A DNA stretch of 64,000 nt from Domibacillus indicus. Lineage in GTDB: Bacteria; Bacillota; Bacilli; Bacillales; Domibacillaceae. Under the pieces are notes generated by a model. The model had not been told where the DNA came from and searched no databases. It worked only from the letters and a program-made list of their open reading frames with translations. The stretch spans positions 1 through 64,000 of the forward strand of contig NZ_LAJB01000007.1 in the NCBI RefSeq assembly GCF_000970685.1, in the 5' to 3' direction. Made by a program: the position numbers and the translations under genes. This document shows positions 1-9,163 of this stretch, one piece after another (position 1 is the first letter of the stretch; each line of letters opens with the position of its first letter).

Positions 1-5
1 ATTTT

Positions 6-605
6 TTATTGTTCTTTTTTTGTATATATATCTACATAATACAAAATGTCTGCTACATACTGATCACTTTTATTGTAGGCAAAGATAGCACGTTCAATAT
101 CTCCGTCTGCTGCCCCATTTTCACTTAAATAGTAGGCGGCACTGTAAATGGCATCTTCCGCGTTAAAAGGGTCTGCCTTTCCATCCCCATTTGCATCTAC
201 TCCGTACCCCCCGTACTTTGCGATAACAGCCGGGTCTGTTTTTTCTTCTTCTGAAATGTTTCCTTCTCCAAGACCACTGCAGGTCGGATGCTCCCAGCCG
301 ACAAAAGTGCAGGGCATAAACTGCATTGGACCTTCGGCGCCGGCCGGTGAAACCATTGGATCCATCGTTGAAAACTTTGTTTCAACACGGTGATGGGCTG
401 CAAGCAGCTCCCATTGAATTCCGTATTCTTTTGCGGCAGCTTTATAAATAGGAATGTACTCTTCCGGAATCGCTTTAGACTGCAGGAATTTTGGTGTTTG
501 ATCTGTTATCGAAAAAACAACCAAAATTAAAACAGCCGCCGCCAGAAATGGAATTGCTAAACAGCCATACGCCCTTTTTTTCAGCTTTCTTCTTTTCTTA
601 GCCAT
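6..605 (-). CDS. Membrane-anchored lytic transglycosylase (SLT/lysozyme-like)
   Basis: The 199-residue protein has a basic N-terminus, one membrane span (about residues 16-34) and an extracellular lysozyme-like domain. Seen: a probable catalytic Glu in HRVET, the substrate-cleft motif GPMQFMP, then an Asn/Asp/Gly-rich loop (DANGDGKADP) and the closing AIFAYNKSDQYV segment typical of transglycosylase SLT folds in Firmicutes (CwlT N-domain, YddH-like). Such enzymes cleave the MurNAc-GlcNAc bond of peptidoglycan. The start is ATG with GGAG placed somewhat far upstream. It is a single gene; the adjoining BCCT gene lies on the same strand but a hairpin separates them. Family assignment is confident, physiological role is not. 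Confidence 0.8.
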   Translation of the reverse strand: MAKKRRKLKKRAYGCLAIPFLAAAVLILVVFSITDQTPKFLQSKAIPEEYIPIYKAAAKEYGIQWELLAAHHRVETKFSTMDPMVSPAGAEGPMQFMPCTFVGWEHPTCSGLGEGNISEEEKTDPAVIAKYGGYGVDANGDGKADPFNAEDAIYSAAYYLSENGAADGDIERAIFAYNKSDQYVADILYYVDIYTKKEQ

Positions 606-671
606 AATATAAATTGAACTCCTTTATTGCACTTGCTTAACTCATCATAGAAAAGACAGACCAAAAGTTCA

Positions 672-704
672 AGCAAAATAAACAACCTGCCAGATGATGG
701 CAGG
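672..704 (-). terminator. Probable terminator of BCCT gene
   Basis: A 7-bp hairpin (CCTGCCA/TGGCAGG) lies just past the BCCT stop codon and is followed on the minus strand by a T-rich stretch. Confidence 0.55.
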
Positions 705-717
705 GTGTTTAAGATTA

Positions 718-2229
718 TTATGTAAGCGGACGGCGTCCACTTACTTTTCTCATTTCTTTTCTTTCAACCGCGAACGCTTTATAAAGAGAAACCATCATTA
801 AAATCATAATAATGGAAAATGGAAAAGCTGCGGCAATCGCTGCATTTTGAAGAGCCTGCAAGCCGCCGCTGTATAACAGCACGACTGCTATCAGGGATTG
901 AAAAATCCCCCATGTAACTTTTACGTTGTTCGGCGGTGTCAAAGAACCATATGTGGTTTGCATGCCAAGAACAAACGTAGCAGAGTCAGCGGACGTAATG
1001 AAAAAGGTTGATACAAGCAAAATCGCCACAACAGACAGCACTTGTGACCATGGGAGTTCATTGAAAACAGCGAACAGCACTTCTTCTGTAGCAAATTGTG
1101 TTAAGTCGGCTGCGCCTTCCATTTGAAGATTCATTGCTGAAGCCCCGAATACGGCAAACCAGAAAAAGCTCACCACGGATGGAGCCAGCAGCACACCGAT
1201 CAAAAATTCTCTTACTGTGCGGCCTCGTGAAACCCGGGCAATAAACACGCCAACAAATGGCGCCCAGGAAATCCACCATGCCCAGTAGAAGATTGTCCAG
1301 CCATTGATCCAGGTATTATGTTCCTCATCTAATGGTGCAATTTGAAAGCTCATTCGCGCGATATTTTGTAAATACGCCCCGATTGTGTCTGTAAACAAAT
1401 TTAAAATAAACATAGTCGGCCCTAAAATTAACATTAGAACAAGCAGGGCAATCGCTAACACCATATTGGTATTACTTAAAATCTTAATTCCTTTTCCAAG
1501 GCCTGATAGGGCGGAAATGATAAACAGTACAGTAACCACAGCAATAATACCGAGCTGTACAGTAAATGAAACAGGTACCCCGAACAAATACGAAAGACCT
1601 CCATTGATTTGCGCCGCGCCAAATCCAAGCGTCGTCGCTACCCCCACAACTGTAGCAAAAACCGCAATAACATCAATGACTGTGCCAACCCATCCTTCTG
1701 CATACTTCCCGAGTACCGGCTTCAGCGTTCTGCTGATCAATCCCGGCTCTCCTTTTCTAAATTGTGAATACGCAAGCGCTAAAGCTACAACAGCATAAAT
1801 AGCCCACGCATGGAGACCCCAGTGAAAAAATGAATATCTCATTGATTCACGAAGCGCTTCATTTGTTCCCGGCTCTGAAAGCGGGCTTGAGATTGCATAA
1901 TGGCTGAGCGGTTCAGCCGCACCCCAGAAAACAAGACCGATTCCCATTCCGGCGCTAAACAGCATAGCGAACCACGTAGCTGTAGAATACTCCGGTTTCT
2001 CCCCCGGCTGCCCGAGCCGTATTTGTCCGATCGGACTAAAAACAAGCACGAGGCAAAACAATACAACAACAGAAACTAAAATTAAATAATACCACCCAAA
2101 CGAGGAGGTAATAAAACTTTGAATATTTGCAGTCATAGCGCCGAACGACTCAGGAACAGCCGCACCGAACACTGTGGCAGCCAGGACTAATGCCGCAGTC
2201 CACCAAAAAACACTTGACATCTTCTTCAT
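718..2229 (-). CDS. BCCT-family glycine betaine/choline transporter
   Basis: A 503-residue, 12-span secondary transporter of the betaine-carnitine-choline family (OpuD-like). Seen: alternating hydrophobic segments, the family block around [17 protein letters not shown] (the conserved Trp-rich substrate-binding region) and [14 protein letters not shown] near TM3. Family members import osmoprotectants with sodium. The start at 2229 (MKKMSSVF) is preferred over the upstream ATG because GGAAGGGG sits just before it. Monocistronic. The exact substrate cannot be told from sequence. Confidence 0.9.
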   Translation of the reverse strand: MKKMSSVFWWTAALVLAATVFGAAVPESFGAMTANIQSFITSSFGWYYLILVSVVVLFCLVLVFSPIGQIRLGQPGEKPEYSTATWFAMLFSAGMGIGLVFWGAAEPLSHYAISSPLSEPGTNEALRESMRYSFFHWGLHAWAIYAVVALALAYSQFRKGEPGLISRTLKPVLGKYAEGWVGTVIDVIAVFATVVGVATTLGFGAAQINGGLSYLFGVPVSFTVQLGIIAVVTVLFIISALSGLGKGIKILSNTNMVLAIALLVLMLILGPTMFILNLFTDTIGAYLQNIARMSFQIAPLDEEHNTWINGWTIFYWAWWISWAPFVGVFIARVSRGRTVREFLIGVLLAPSVVSFFWFAVFGASAMNLQMEGAADLTQFATEEVLFAVFNELPWSQVLSVVAILLVSTFFITSADSATFVLGMQTTYGSLTPPNNVKVTWGIFQSLIAVVLLYSGGLQALQNAAIAAAFPFSIIMILMMVSLYKAFAVERKEMRKVSGRRPLT

Positions 2230-2323
2230 ACATTTCCCCTTCCAAATTGTGCATCCAAGCAAAATAAAATTAGTTATAATGCCACACTTTTCTTTTACGA
2301 CACCTTTAATACCGTATCAAAAG

Positions 2324-2355
2324 AAAGAAGCCCTATCAAGCGATAGGGCTTCTTT
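2324..2355 (-). terminator. Intrinsic terminator of the coiled-coil gene
   Basis: A perfect 14-bp stem (AAAGAAGCCCTATC and its complement) with a 4-nt loop overlaps the stop codon of the upstream minus-strand gene; T-rich sequence follows. Confidence 0.8.
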
Positions 2356-3838
2356 CAATGGCTTCTCCTGTTCCAATCTGTTTTAATCCCGGTGTTTTGG
2401 AAGCGGATTCCGCCGCTTTCTCACGCAGTTTCAGTTCTTCACTTCTTATTTCGGATAAAGATTTTGCCGTTTCTGCATCTTTTTTCCGGAGCCTGCTGCA
2501 TTCGGACTCCCACTCATTTGCATTTGCACGGGCGGTTACTAATTCTGATATCAGATCTGCTTCATAGTAAGGGTACTTTTCCATCACTTCATCGGCCATT
2601 TTCTCATAAGATGACTGAAGTTTTTTCTCTAATGTGTTTTTTTCCGCCTGCAGATAAACATTTGAAAGCCAGGCACTGGTTGCTTTTAATACACCTGTCC
2701 TGGACTTATTGGATTCCATTTTTCCTGTCACCCGCAAAAATTTTTCTCTTAACCGTGTATTTGTTACACTAATGTCTCCAAGATACGGGCGGGCAGGGTC
2801 CGTTTTTAGCAGTACAATCAGCCGTTCCCGCAAGCTATGATAAACAGCACGCGCACGTTCTTCGGCGCTTTCTGCTGAAGCAAGCTCTTTTTTAATCTGT
2901 GCAATCTGTTTTTCTTCTTGCTGCTGCTCTACTTTCAACTCATTTATTTGCCTGAGCAAAAGAAGGTACGCAGACTCCCTTGCCATCCACTCAGAGGCTA
3001 AAATTGATTCGTCAGCCTTTTGAACGCTTTCATCGGGTGCATATAAAAGCAGCATGGCCGCAGGCAGCGACCAGTTCCCCAAAAATAATGTCTTGATTGC
3101 TTCATCCGGTGTAAACACAGCATTCGGATGTAGAATCCATAACTCTTTTGGCAGACCTTTTGGGATATCCTCCTGAATAGAAGGAAATATATTCCTATAC
3201 ATAGCAAGGCCTGAGCGCGTGCCCATTTCAAATAGAAGCGCAGCGGTGCCTGCTTCAGCAACAAGTTCCTCGAATGTAGCCTCACGGCTGATTTTTAAAT
3301 GTTCAAAAATCTGTACCTTCCGATACGCCGGCAGCTGTTCCCAATAGTGGCGAATGCTTTCTTGAAGCGGTTCTTTTTCTTTATCAACTTTTTCATTTTT
3401 TAAAAAACGTTCCAGCAGCTGTACATACTCATAATGCAGCATAAATTCTAACTTGTTTGTCAGCAAAGATGCTTCAAAGCGCTCCTCGATCGATTTATCT
3501 TTTTTTGCTTTTCTATCAAACCACTTATTGCCGATTTCCTCTGCACGTGCCGTCACTTTTTCTTTTTCATTCAGGCGCGCAGCCGGCAGTTTCAATAATT
3601 TGGACAAAGCAATAAATACATCAAGCTGCAATGCCTGCTCTGAACTTTCATTTCTTTTTTTTGCTTCCTCGGCAATGGACTTAAAATAAGAATTGCCCTC
3701 TTCCTTTAACAAATGGCTTTTTGCTTTTAATGCAAGCAGCTCCTTTGCTTGAATGGAATAAAGAATCGCATGAACAATTTGAAGTCTCATACCTGTTAAA
3801 TTGGCTGCAGCCAGCCCGACTGGTTTTATATCTGTCAT
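2336..3838 (-). CDS. Unknown 500-residue protein with C-terminal coiled coil
   Basis: I do not recognise this family. The N-terminal half (about 1-270) is mixed helical and soluble. From about residue 285 to the end there are long Glu/Lys/Gln-rich heptad-like stretches (for example around KVEQQQEEKQIAQIKK and RLRKKDAETAKSL), indicating coiled coils. No signal peptide or membrane span is visible. The start is set at 3838 because GGAGCGG precedes that ATG, while the ATG 15 nt upstream has no ribosome binding site. Its terminator overlaps the stop codon. Monocistronic. Confidence 0.7.
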   Translation of the reverse strand: MTDIKPVGLAAANLTGMRLQIVHAILYSIQAKELLALKAKSHLLKEEGNSYFKSIAEEAKKRNESSEQALQLDVFIALSKLLKLPAARLNEKEKVTARAEEIGNKWFDRKAKKDKSIEERFEASLLTNKLEFMLHYEYVQLLERFLKNEKVDKEKEPLQESIRHYWEQLPAYRKVQIFEHLKISREATFEELVAEAGTAALLFEMGTRSGLAMYRNIFPSIQEDIPKGLPKELWILHPNAVFTPDEAIKTLFLGNWSLPAAMLLLYAPDESVQKADESILASEWMARESAYLLLLRQINELKVEQQQEEKQIAQIKKELASAESAEERARAVYHSLRERLIVLLKTDPARPYLGDISVTNTRLREKFLRVTGKMESNKSRTGVLKATSAWLSNVYLQAEKNTLEKKLQSSYEKMADEVMEKYPYYEADLISELVTARANANEWESECSRLRKKDAETAKSLSEIRSEELKLREKAAESASKTPGLKQIGTGEAIERSPIA

Positions 3839-3966
3839 GTTGATCCGCTCCATTTGCTGTCTTTTATATGATTGTACACGAAAAGGAATGGAAAGAAAAT
3901 GAAGAGCTATTTTTCTGACTGACTAGTCTTTTTTACTTAAAATGTTCACTTTTTTGACAAAAATAG

Positions 3967-3995
3967 TTGCACAAATTCCACTATTTTTTTAGAAT
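3967..3995 (+). promoter_or_regulatory. Sigma-A promoter of DUF485-symporter operon
   Basis: TTGCAC (3967-3972), a 17-nt spacer and TAGAAT (3990-3995). A start near 4002 puts the cre box at about +12 to +25. Confidence 0.7.
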
Positions 3996-4013
3996 AAAGA
4001 TACAATTCTGAAT

Positions 4014-4027
4014 TGTAAGCGATTACA
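4014..4027. promoter_or_regulatory. Perfect cre box (CcpA operator)
   Basis: TGTAAGCGATTACA matches every position of the known CcpA consensus TGWAANCGNTNWCA. It sits between the promoter and the ribosome binding site, so repression by glucose, through a roadblock, is the expected effect (inference). Confidence 0.85.
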
Positions 4028-4057
4028 GAATTGAATACAGCCTGGGGGAGGGCTACT

Positions 4058-4411
4058 ATGGAGCAGAAAGTAGAACGTATGGGGCAGCCGCAAAAAAAGC
4101 ACGACTATGAAACAATTGCGGATAGTCCGGAGTTCAAGTCACTGGTTAAAAGAAAAAACAAGTTTTTGCTTCCTGTTACGGTATTTTTCTTATTATTTTA
4201 TTTTTCACTGCCGGTTTTAACTTCTTTTTCTACTGTATTAAATAAGCCGGCTATCGGCGATATCACCTGGGTGTGGATACTTGCCCTGGCTCAATTTGTT
4301 ATGACGTGGACGCTTTGCATGATTTATGTAAAAAAAGCAAATGGATTCGACTCAGAGGCGGATGAAGTTCTACGCCGCCATAACAAGCTGGAGGGGCGTG
4401 AACGCACATGA
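4058..4411 (+). CDS. DUF485 membrane protein, symporter partner
   Basis: A 117-residue protein with a charged N-terminus and two membrane spans (about 42-65 and 78-100 of the product), as in DUF485 proteins (YwcB/YjcH) encoded next to acetate symporters. The start at 4058 follows a strong GGGGGAGG; the longer upstream frame lacks one. Its last codons overlap the ATG of the symporter (ATGA), so the pair is translationally coupled. The role is presumed accessory to the symporter. Confidence 0.85.
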   Translation: MEQKVERMGQPQKKHDYETIADSPEFKSLVKRKNKFLLPVTVFFLLFYFSLPVLTSFSTVLNKPAIGDITWVWILALAQFVMTWTLCMIYVKKANGFDSEADEVLRRHNKLEGRERT

Positions 4412-5931
4412 GTGTTATTGGACTTTTATTTTTTGTTGCTATTGTTGGCCTGACTTTATTTGTTACATATTTGGCCTCAAAGCGGACAAATTCAGCCAGT
4501 GAGTTTTATACAGCCGGCGGCGGGCTGACTGGCTGGCAAAATGGAATCGCCATCGCAGGCGATTATTTATCTGCTGCTTCTTTCCTGGGAATTGCCGGGG
4601 CTATTGCACTAAATGGATTTGATGGCTTTTTCTACAGCATTGGCTATCTTGTTGCTTACCTCGTTGTGTTATATATCGTTGCAGAGCCGCTTCGAAATTT
4701 AGGAAAATACACGCTTGCTGATATGATTACCGCACGATTCAACCAGCAAAAAGTTCGTGGAGCAGCAGCGGTCAGCACATTAACAATTGTGTTATTTTAC
4801 ATGATTGCCCAGCTTGTCGGGGCTGGAGCACTTATTCAGCTTTTACTCGGCATTGATTACTGGATTGCCGTTTTGCTGGTGGGAATTATGATGACTACTT
4901 ATGTTTTATGGGGCGGAATGGCTGCAACAAGCTGGGTTCAAATTATTAAAGCTATTTTATTAATGATTGGAACCATTCTTATTTCCTTCCTTGTTTTGTT
5001 GAAGTTTGATTTTAGTATTTTTAAAATGTTCAGCGACATGAAAACAGTCACTCCTGCGGGGGAAGCATTTTTAAATCCCGGCGTTAAGTATACCAATGGA
5101 ATTGATACAATTTCTATGATGATCGCGCTTGTTTTTGGAACAGCCGGTCTCCCGCATATCTTAATGCGCTTTTTCACTGTAAAAGATGCCAAAACAGCAC
5201 GAAGCTCTGTCGTGTACGCCACCTGGATTGTCGGAATCTTTTATATATTAACCATTTTCCTTGGTTTTGGCGCAGCTGCTTTTGTCGGGTCAGATGAAAT
5301 AATTGCTGCAAATGCAGCTGGAAACATGGCTGCTCCGCTTCTTGCCCAGGCTCTCGGCGGCGATCTGCTTATGTCTTTTGTATCAGCTGTTGCTTTCGCT
5401 ACAATCTTAGCCGTTGTAGCCGGCCTTGTTTTATCAGGAGCTTCTGCTTTTGCTCATGATATTTACGGACAAATTATAAAAAAAGGGAACATAACAGAAC
5501 AGGAACAAATGAAAGCTGCTCGATTTGCCTCGATCGGCGTATCTGTTATCTCAATTATTCTGGCCCTGGGCGCACAGTCAATGAATGTCGCTTTCCTTGT
5601 ATCGCTTGCATTTTGTATTGCGGCAAGCGCCAACCTGCCAGTGATTATTTACACAATATACTGGAAACGATTTAACACAACCGGCGCATTGTCTGCCATG
5701 ATTACGGGTCTTGTTACAGCTCTTATTCTTGTGGCAGTAAGCCCAAATATCTGGAGTCCTGAAGGTACGGCTATTTTAACGGGAACAGCGCTGTTCCCAT
5801 TAACCAACCCTGCCATCATTTCAGTTCCAGCCGGCTTCATTGCAGGTTATATCGGATCGGTCCTTTCAGAAAAAGCAGACGCACGCAAATATGCAGAGGT
5901 GGCAGTAAAAGCCAATACCGGGTTAAAATAA
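4408..5931 (+). CDS. Cation/acetate symporter (SSS family, ActP/YwcA-like)
   Basis: A 507-residue sodium:solute symporter with about 13 spans. Seen: the SSS N-terminal FYTAGGGLTGWQNGIAIAGDY segment and the SASSFAHDIYG-type motif at ASAFAHDIYG. Together with the DUF485 partner this points to acetate or another short carboxylate such as pyruvate. Co-transcribed from the promoter at 3967 and predicted to be CcpA-repressed through the cre box, which fits uptake of overflow acetate after glucose is gone. Confidence 0.85.
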   Translation: MSVIGLLFFVAIVGLTLFVTYLASKRTNSASEFYTAGGGLTGWQNGIAIAGDYLSAASFLGIAGAIALNGFDGFFYSIGYLVAYLVVLYIVAEPLRNLGKYTLADMITARFNQQKVRGAAAVSTLTIVLFYMIAQLVGAGALIQLLLGIDYWIAVLLVGIMMTTYVLWGGMAATSWVQIIKAILLMIGTILISFLVLLKFDFSIFKMFSDMKTVTPAGEAFLNPGVKYTNGIDTISMMIALVFGTAGLPHILMRFFTVKDAKTARSSVVYATWIVGIFYILTIFLGFGAAAFVGSDEIIAANAAGNMAAPLLAQALGGDLLMSFVSAVAFATILAVVAGLVLSGASAFAHDIYGQIIKKGNITEQEQMKAARFASIGVSVISIILALGAQSMNVAFLVSLAFCIAASANLPVIIYTIYWKRFNTTGALSAMITGLVTALILVAVSPNIWSPEGTAILTGTALFPLTNPAIISVPAGFIAGYIGSVLSEKADARKYAEVAVKANTGLK

Positions 5932-5939
5932 TACAAGGA

Positions 5940-5967
5940 GCAGACGGAATGGTCCGTCTGCTTTTTT
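5940..5967 (+). terminator. Intrinsic terminator of symporter operon
   Basis: Stem GCAGACGGA / TCCGTCTGC followed by six T. Confidence 0.9.
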
Positions 5968-5991
5968 AATGAGAAAAAAGGAGGTTTTCCT

Positions 5992-6702
5992 ATGCGAAAA
6001 GTTCTAGCAGCGGGTTTATGCTTTCTTTTGGCGGCTGCCGCTGTTTTACCGGCTTCCTCTGAAGCAGCAAGAGATCCCTATACGGCTGCACTTTTACATG
6101 TTAAGGACAGCAGGCAGGTAATTATCGCTGAAGGAAGCACAAAGTCTACCAAAGCCGTCATGCGCCTTTATGAAAAAAGCGGAAACAGCTGGAAGTTAAA
6201 AAGCACCTATCCCGCCGTAACCGGCAAAAGCGGTCTTTCCTTCCACAAGAAAGAAGGCGACGGCGCGACACCGACAGGTAGATATGCTCTTGGACGAATG
6301 TTTGGCTATGCTCAAAAGCCATCTGGTGTCAAAACGGATTATACAATTACAAACCGGTTTCATTACTGGGTTGATGATCCTTCTTCGGTTGACTACAACA
6401 AATGGATTTACTACCGCGGCAACCCGTCATTGCGCTGGAAATCGTTTGAACGCCTGAATCATGAATTATACAAACACGCCATTGTCATCCGCTACAATGA
6501 AAATCCAATTGTAAAAAAAGCCGGGAGCGCTATTTTTATTCATCGCTGGCGCAAAAGCACTACCCCGACAGCCGGCTGCCTTGCATTGAACGAGTCTAAT
6601 TTAATTTCTCTGATGAAATGGATTGATCCTGCCAAATCCCCTAAAATTATTATTGGCACACCCAGCTCGATCCAATCTGATTTAAGTAAGCCAGGACGCT
6701 GA
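5992..6702 (+). CDS. Secreted L,D-transpeptidase-like protein (YkuD domain)
   Basis: A 236-residue protein with a cleavable signal peptide (cleavage near SSEAA, about residue 26). The YkuD-type catalytic segment is seen as FIHRW followed 12 residues later by PTAGCLALNE, giving the His and the nucleophilic Cys of L,D-transpeptidases; the usual HGC is AGC here. Family members cross-link or remodel peptidoglycan outside the membrane. The start follows AAAGGAGG. Divergence from the canonical SHGC(I/V)R motif leaves activity uncertain. Confidence 0.75.
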   Translation: MRKVLAAGLCFLLAAAAVLPASSEAARDPYTAALLHVKDSRQVIIAEGSTKSTKAVMRLYEKSGNSWKLKSTYPAVTGKSGLSFHKKEGDGATPTGRYALGRMFGYAQKPSGVKTDYTITNRFHYWVDDPSSVDYNKWIYYRGNPSLRWKSFERLNHELYKHAIVIRYNENPIVKKAGSAIFIHRWRKSTTPTAGCLALNESNLISLMKWIDPAKSPKIIIGTPSSIQSDLSKPGR

Positions 6703-6713
6703 TCAGCTATTTC

Positions 6714-7940
6714 TTATAAAAGAGAATGATCCATATGCCGGATTAACAAATCGATATACAAAATGGTTTTTTCATTCATATCTTTGCTGTTAAACCCGGT
6801 AATTTCACTGATGCGCTTAAGCCTGTATGAAAGCGTATTTGGGTGCACATGCATGACACGTGCTGCTTCATTTATATTTCCGTCATAAGCTAAAAACATA
6901 TAAAGCGACTCCAGCATATTGGCATTATGCGCCTGATCATATTCGGCAAGTGTGTCAATAACGGCATTTCTTTTTCCCAGCCGAATCGTGCGAAATTGTT
7001 CAATCGATTGAAAAATCCCAAGTTTATCGAAGCAATGCGGCAGCGTAATCGTTGTAAATAACTGCTTCATTCTAAAAACACGGACCGCTTCCTGATAACT
7101 GTCTTGTACGTGCAAGGGGTTTTGAATAGCAGCCCCTGCCGCTCCTGCTGGTGAGATTCCAAGCCGTTCTGCGGATTTAGCGATAAAATTGTCAATGTAA
7201 CTGCTGACTGCATCCAGGTTATTTTCTTCTTTTAAACGAATCAGCATAACGAGCTGGCCATCATCATAGGTGCGGGCAATACAAGACAGCTGTTGAAGTG
7301 TTTCAACTAAATAGTCAATTTGCCGTTCAAGCGTTCGATTAATCGGCTGGCCAAAATCAAAAAGAATCACCAGTAAGCTTCCGGTCAATGACAGGCCATA
7401 CGTTTTATTCGCCTGCTCGATTTCATTCCGGCTCGTAAAATGGCCGGTTAACAATTTCCAGAAAAACTCTTGATGACTTTCTTCAGCAGCACGTTTTCTT
7501 TTTTCATGCTGAAGCAGCTGATTTTTCACTGCTTCTGCTGCCTCTTTTAAAATATCCATCTGTTTTTTTGAAAAATGGCCGCCTGACTGCGCCCAAATAA
7601 ACCCGATTACCTTGTCCTGTTTTCGAACGGAAATCGCTACACGCTCGCCAAGAGCTACTTGATCAATGGCCGGAATCGTTACCGGCTCATCTGTTTCAAA
7701 AAGAGTCGGAATCGCACCGCTTTTCCATAAGCTGTTGATGACGTGTTCCGGAACGCGCCTTCTCATAATAGTGGCAATTCGGACCGGGTCAATTTCTCCT
7801 TCATGGCGGCTGTAAGCTATAATTTGATGATTGGCATCTTCAATTGTAATCGGGCAAAGAAGAGCTTCGCTAATTCGGTCTGCCAGCATTTCAATTGATT
7901 CATATTCATGGGCAAAATAGTGGGTTTTATCATTTGACAT
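6714..7940 (-). CDS. PucR/CdaR-family transcriptional regulator
   Basis: A 408-residue soluble regulator. The N-terminal about 150 residues resemble a sensor domain, the middle a CdaR GGDEF-like domain, and the C-terminus is the PucR helix-turn-helix: FLAYDGNINEAARVMHV then HPNTLSYRLKRISEITG. Family members control purine, sugar-diacid or amino-acid catabolic genes. The start at 7940 is chosen because GGAGG precedes it at good spacing. No target gene lies adjacent, so the ligand and regulon are unknown. Confidence 0.85.
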   Translation of the reverse strand: MSNDKTHYFAHEYESIEMLADRISEALLCPITIEDANHQIIAYSRHEGEIDPVRIATIMRRRVPEHVINSLWKSGAIPTLFETDEPVTIPAIDQVALGERVAISVRKQDKVIGFIWAQSGGHFSKKQMDILKEAAEAVKNQLLQHEKRKRAAEESHQEFFWKLLTGHFTSRNEIEQANKTYGLSLTGSLLVILFDFGQPINRTLERQIDYLVETLQQLSCIARTYDDGQLVMLIRLKEENNLDAVSSYIDNFIAKSAERLGISPAGAAGAAIQNPLHVQDSYQEAVRVFRMKQLFTTITLPHCFDKLGIFQSIEQFRTIRLGKRNAVIDTLAEYDQAHNANMLESLYMFLAYDGNINEAARVMHVHPNTLSYRLKRISEITGFNSKDMNEKTILYIDLLIRHMDHSLL

Positions 7941-8008
7941 AGTGTTCCTCCGGTGCAATAGGCTATACTTATTATAATCGCCGGCTGGCTGGTTGTAAAA
8001 AAAATTAG

Positions 8009-8043
8009 GAAAAGCGGGCTCCATTATAAGGAACCCGCTTTTT
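8009..8043. terminator. Bidirectional hairpin terminator
   Basis: A 13-bp stem of AAAAGCGGG..CC with its complement and T/A tracts on both sides, between the PucR gene and the zinc-ribbon gene. Confidence 0.75.
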
Positions 8044-8129
8044 TACTGCGGCACTTGGCTTTTAAAGATGAAGGGACATTTCGAAAGAAAGATCAAATAG
8101 AAGGGTTACTCATTAAGGTTGAGGATGTA

Positions 8130-8309
8130 TTAATATTTTCTTGAACCGCATTCAGGGCAAATATAGACGTCTTCTGCATCAAAAATGGATCCGCACTTCG
8201 TTTGTTCCAGAACAATCATGGCGCTTCGGAGTTCCGCCCGTTGCCCTTCCCATCCGCACTCACATTTAACACGGCTTGTTGAACCATACTTATACAATCC
8301 ATAATTCAC
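8130..8309 (-). CDS. Small zinc-ribbon-like protein
   Basis: A 59-residue protein starting at a GTG at 8309, preceded by a six-G ribosome binding site; the longer upstream frame has none. It has two Cys pairs, CEC near residue 17 and CPEC near residue 53, spaced like a zinc ribbon. Function unknown. Confidence 0.65.
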   Translation of the reverse strand: MNYGLYKYGSTSRVKCECGWEGQRAELRSAMIVLEQTKCGSIFDAEDVYICPECGSRKY

Positions 8310-8441
8310 GTTTATTCCCCCCTTTAAATAAAAGTACGCAGATATATACATCTGTATGATTATTTTACACATTAAACCATTATTTTGCAATAAAAATAAT
8401 ATAATTATTCATAAATTTCTGATAAATAAATGTTTTTTTAA

Positions 8442-8475
8442 AAAAAGACTCCGGTTTTCCGGCCGGAGTCTTTTT
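8442..8475. terminator. Terminator downstream of sco gene
   Basis: Stem AAAAAGACTCCGG/CCGGAGTCTTTTT with an 8-nt loop; T tract on both strands. It ends the minus-strand sco gene. Confidence 0.85.
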
Positions 8476-8478
8476 AGT

Positions 8479-9060
8479 TTATTGTTTTGATAATTGTTTT
8501 ACATCTTGAACAATTTCATCATACGGGACATCCCCATTTCCTGAATAGCTTTTGACAACGGTCCCTTCTTGATTAATTAAGTAAAAATAGGTTCCATGTA
8601 CAAACTGGTCTGTATTTGGTTCAGCTACAGCTACTGCCTGGAAGCTTTCTTCTGCAAAAGTACGAATATACTCTTCTGTATAGCCTGTTAACAGCTGCCA
8701 GTTCGTTTCGTCTGCTTCATAGTGGGAGATATATTGCTTCAATGCTTCAGGGGTATCGCGTGAGGGATCGATGCTAAACGAAACAATTTCATAGTTTTCC
8801 ACTCCCTCTTCATTTAACAGATCCTGCACCTCGCTCATGTTTCGGGTCATGGGCGGACAAACGGTTGTACAATTTGTAAAGATAAAGTCCGCAAGCCACA
8901 CTTTTCCTTTCAGGTCAGCCAGGCCGACTTTTTCGCCGTTTTGATTTGTATTCGTAAAGTCCTGCACTTTTACATCCATATTTCCTTCAAAGTCACTGCT
9001 GCACGCGGATAACAAGAAAAGGGCAGCGACCGCAATGGTCAAAGCTCGTAATAGTCTCAA
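8479..9060 (-). CDS. SCO1/SenC copper chaperone lipoprotein
   Basis: A 193-residue lipoprotein: signal peptide with lipobox LSAC, then a thioredoxin-like SCO domain. The copper-binding CxxxC is seen in NCTTVCPP and the conserved His in FVHGTYFY. Family role: delivery of copper to the CuA site of cytochrome c oxidase on the outer membrane face (B. subtilis YpmQ). The true start is a TTG at 9060 with GGAGGG 8 nt upstream; the longer frame would put 42 residues before the signal peptide. It lies 103 nt downstream of sbcC on the same strand. Confidence 0.88.
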   Translation of the reverse strand: MRLLRALTIAVAALFLLSACSSDFEGNMDVKVQDFTNTNQNGEKVGLADLKGKVWLADFIFTNCTTVCPPMTRNMSEVQDLLNEEGVENYEIVSFSIDPSRDTPEALKQYISHYEADETNWQLLTGYTEEYIRTFAEESFQAVAVAEPNTDQFVHGTYFYLINQEGTVVKSYSGNGDVPYDEIVQDVKQLSKQ

Positions 9061-9163
9061 AAAAAATTCCCTCCAAACAGCTTTTATATCTTTTATGGTA
9101 GAGGAAACGCTCCTGCTTCTCAATGCTCTTCTTTCATCTATCTTGAATAATTTATGAACGTTT

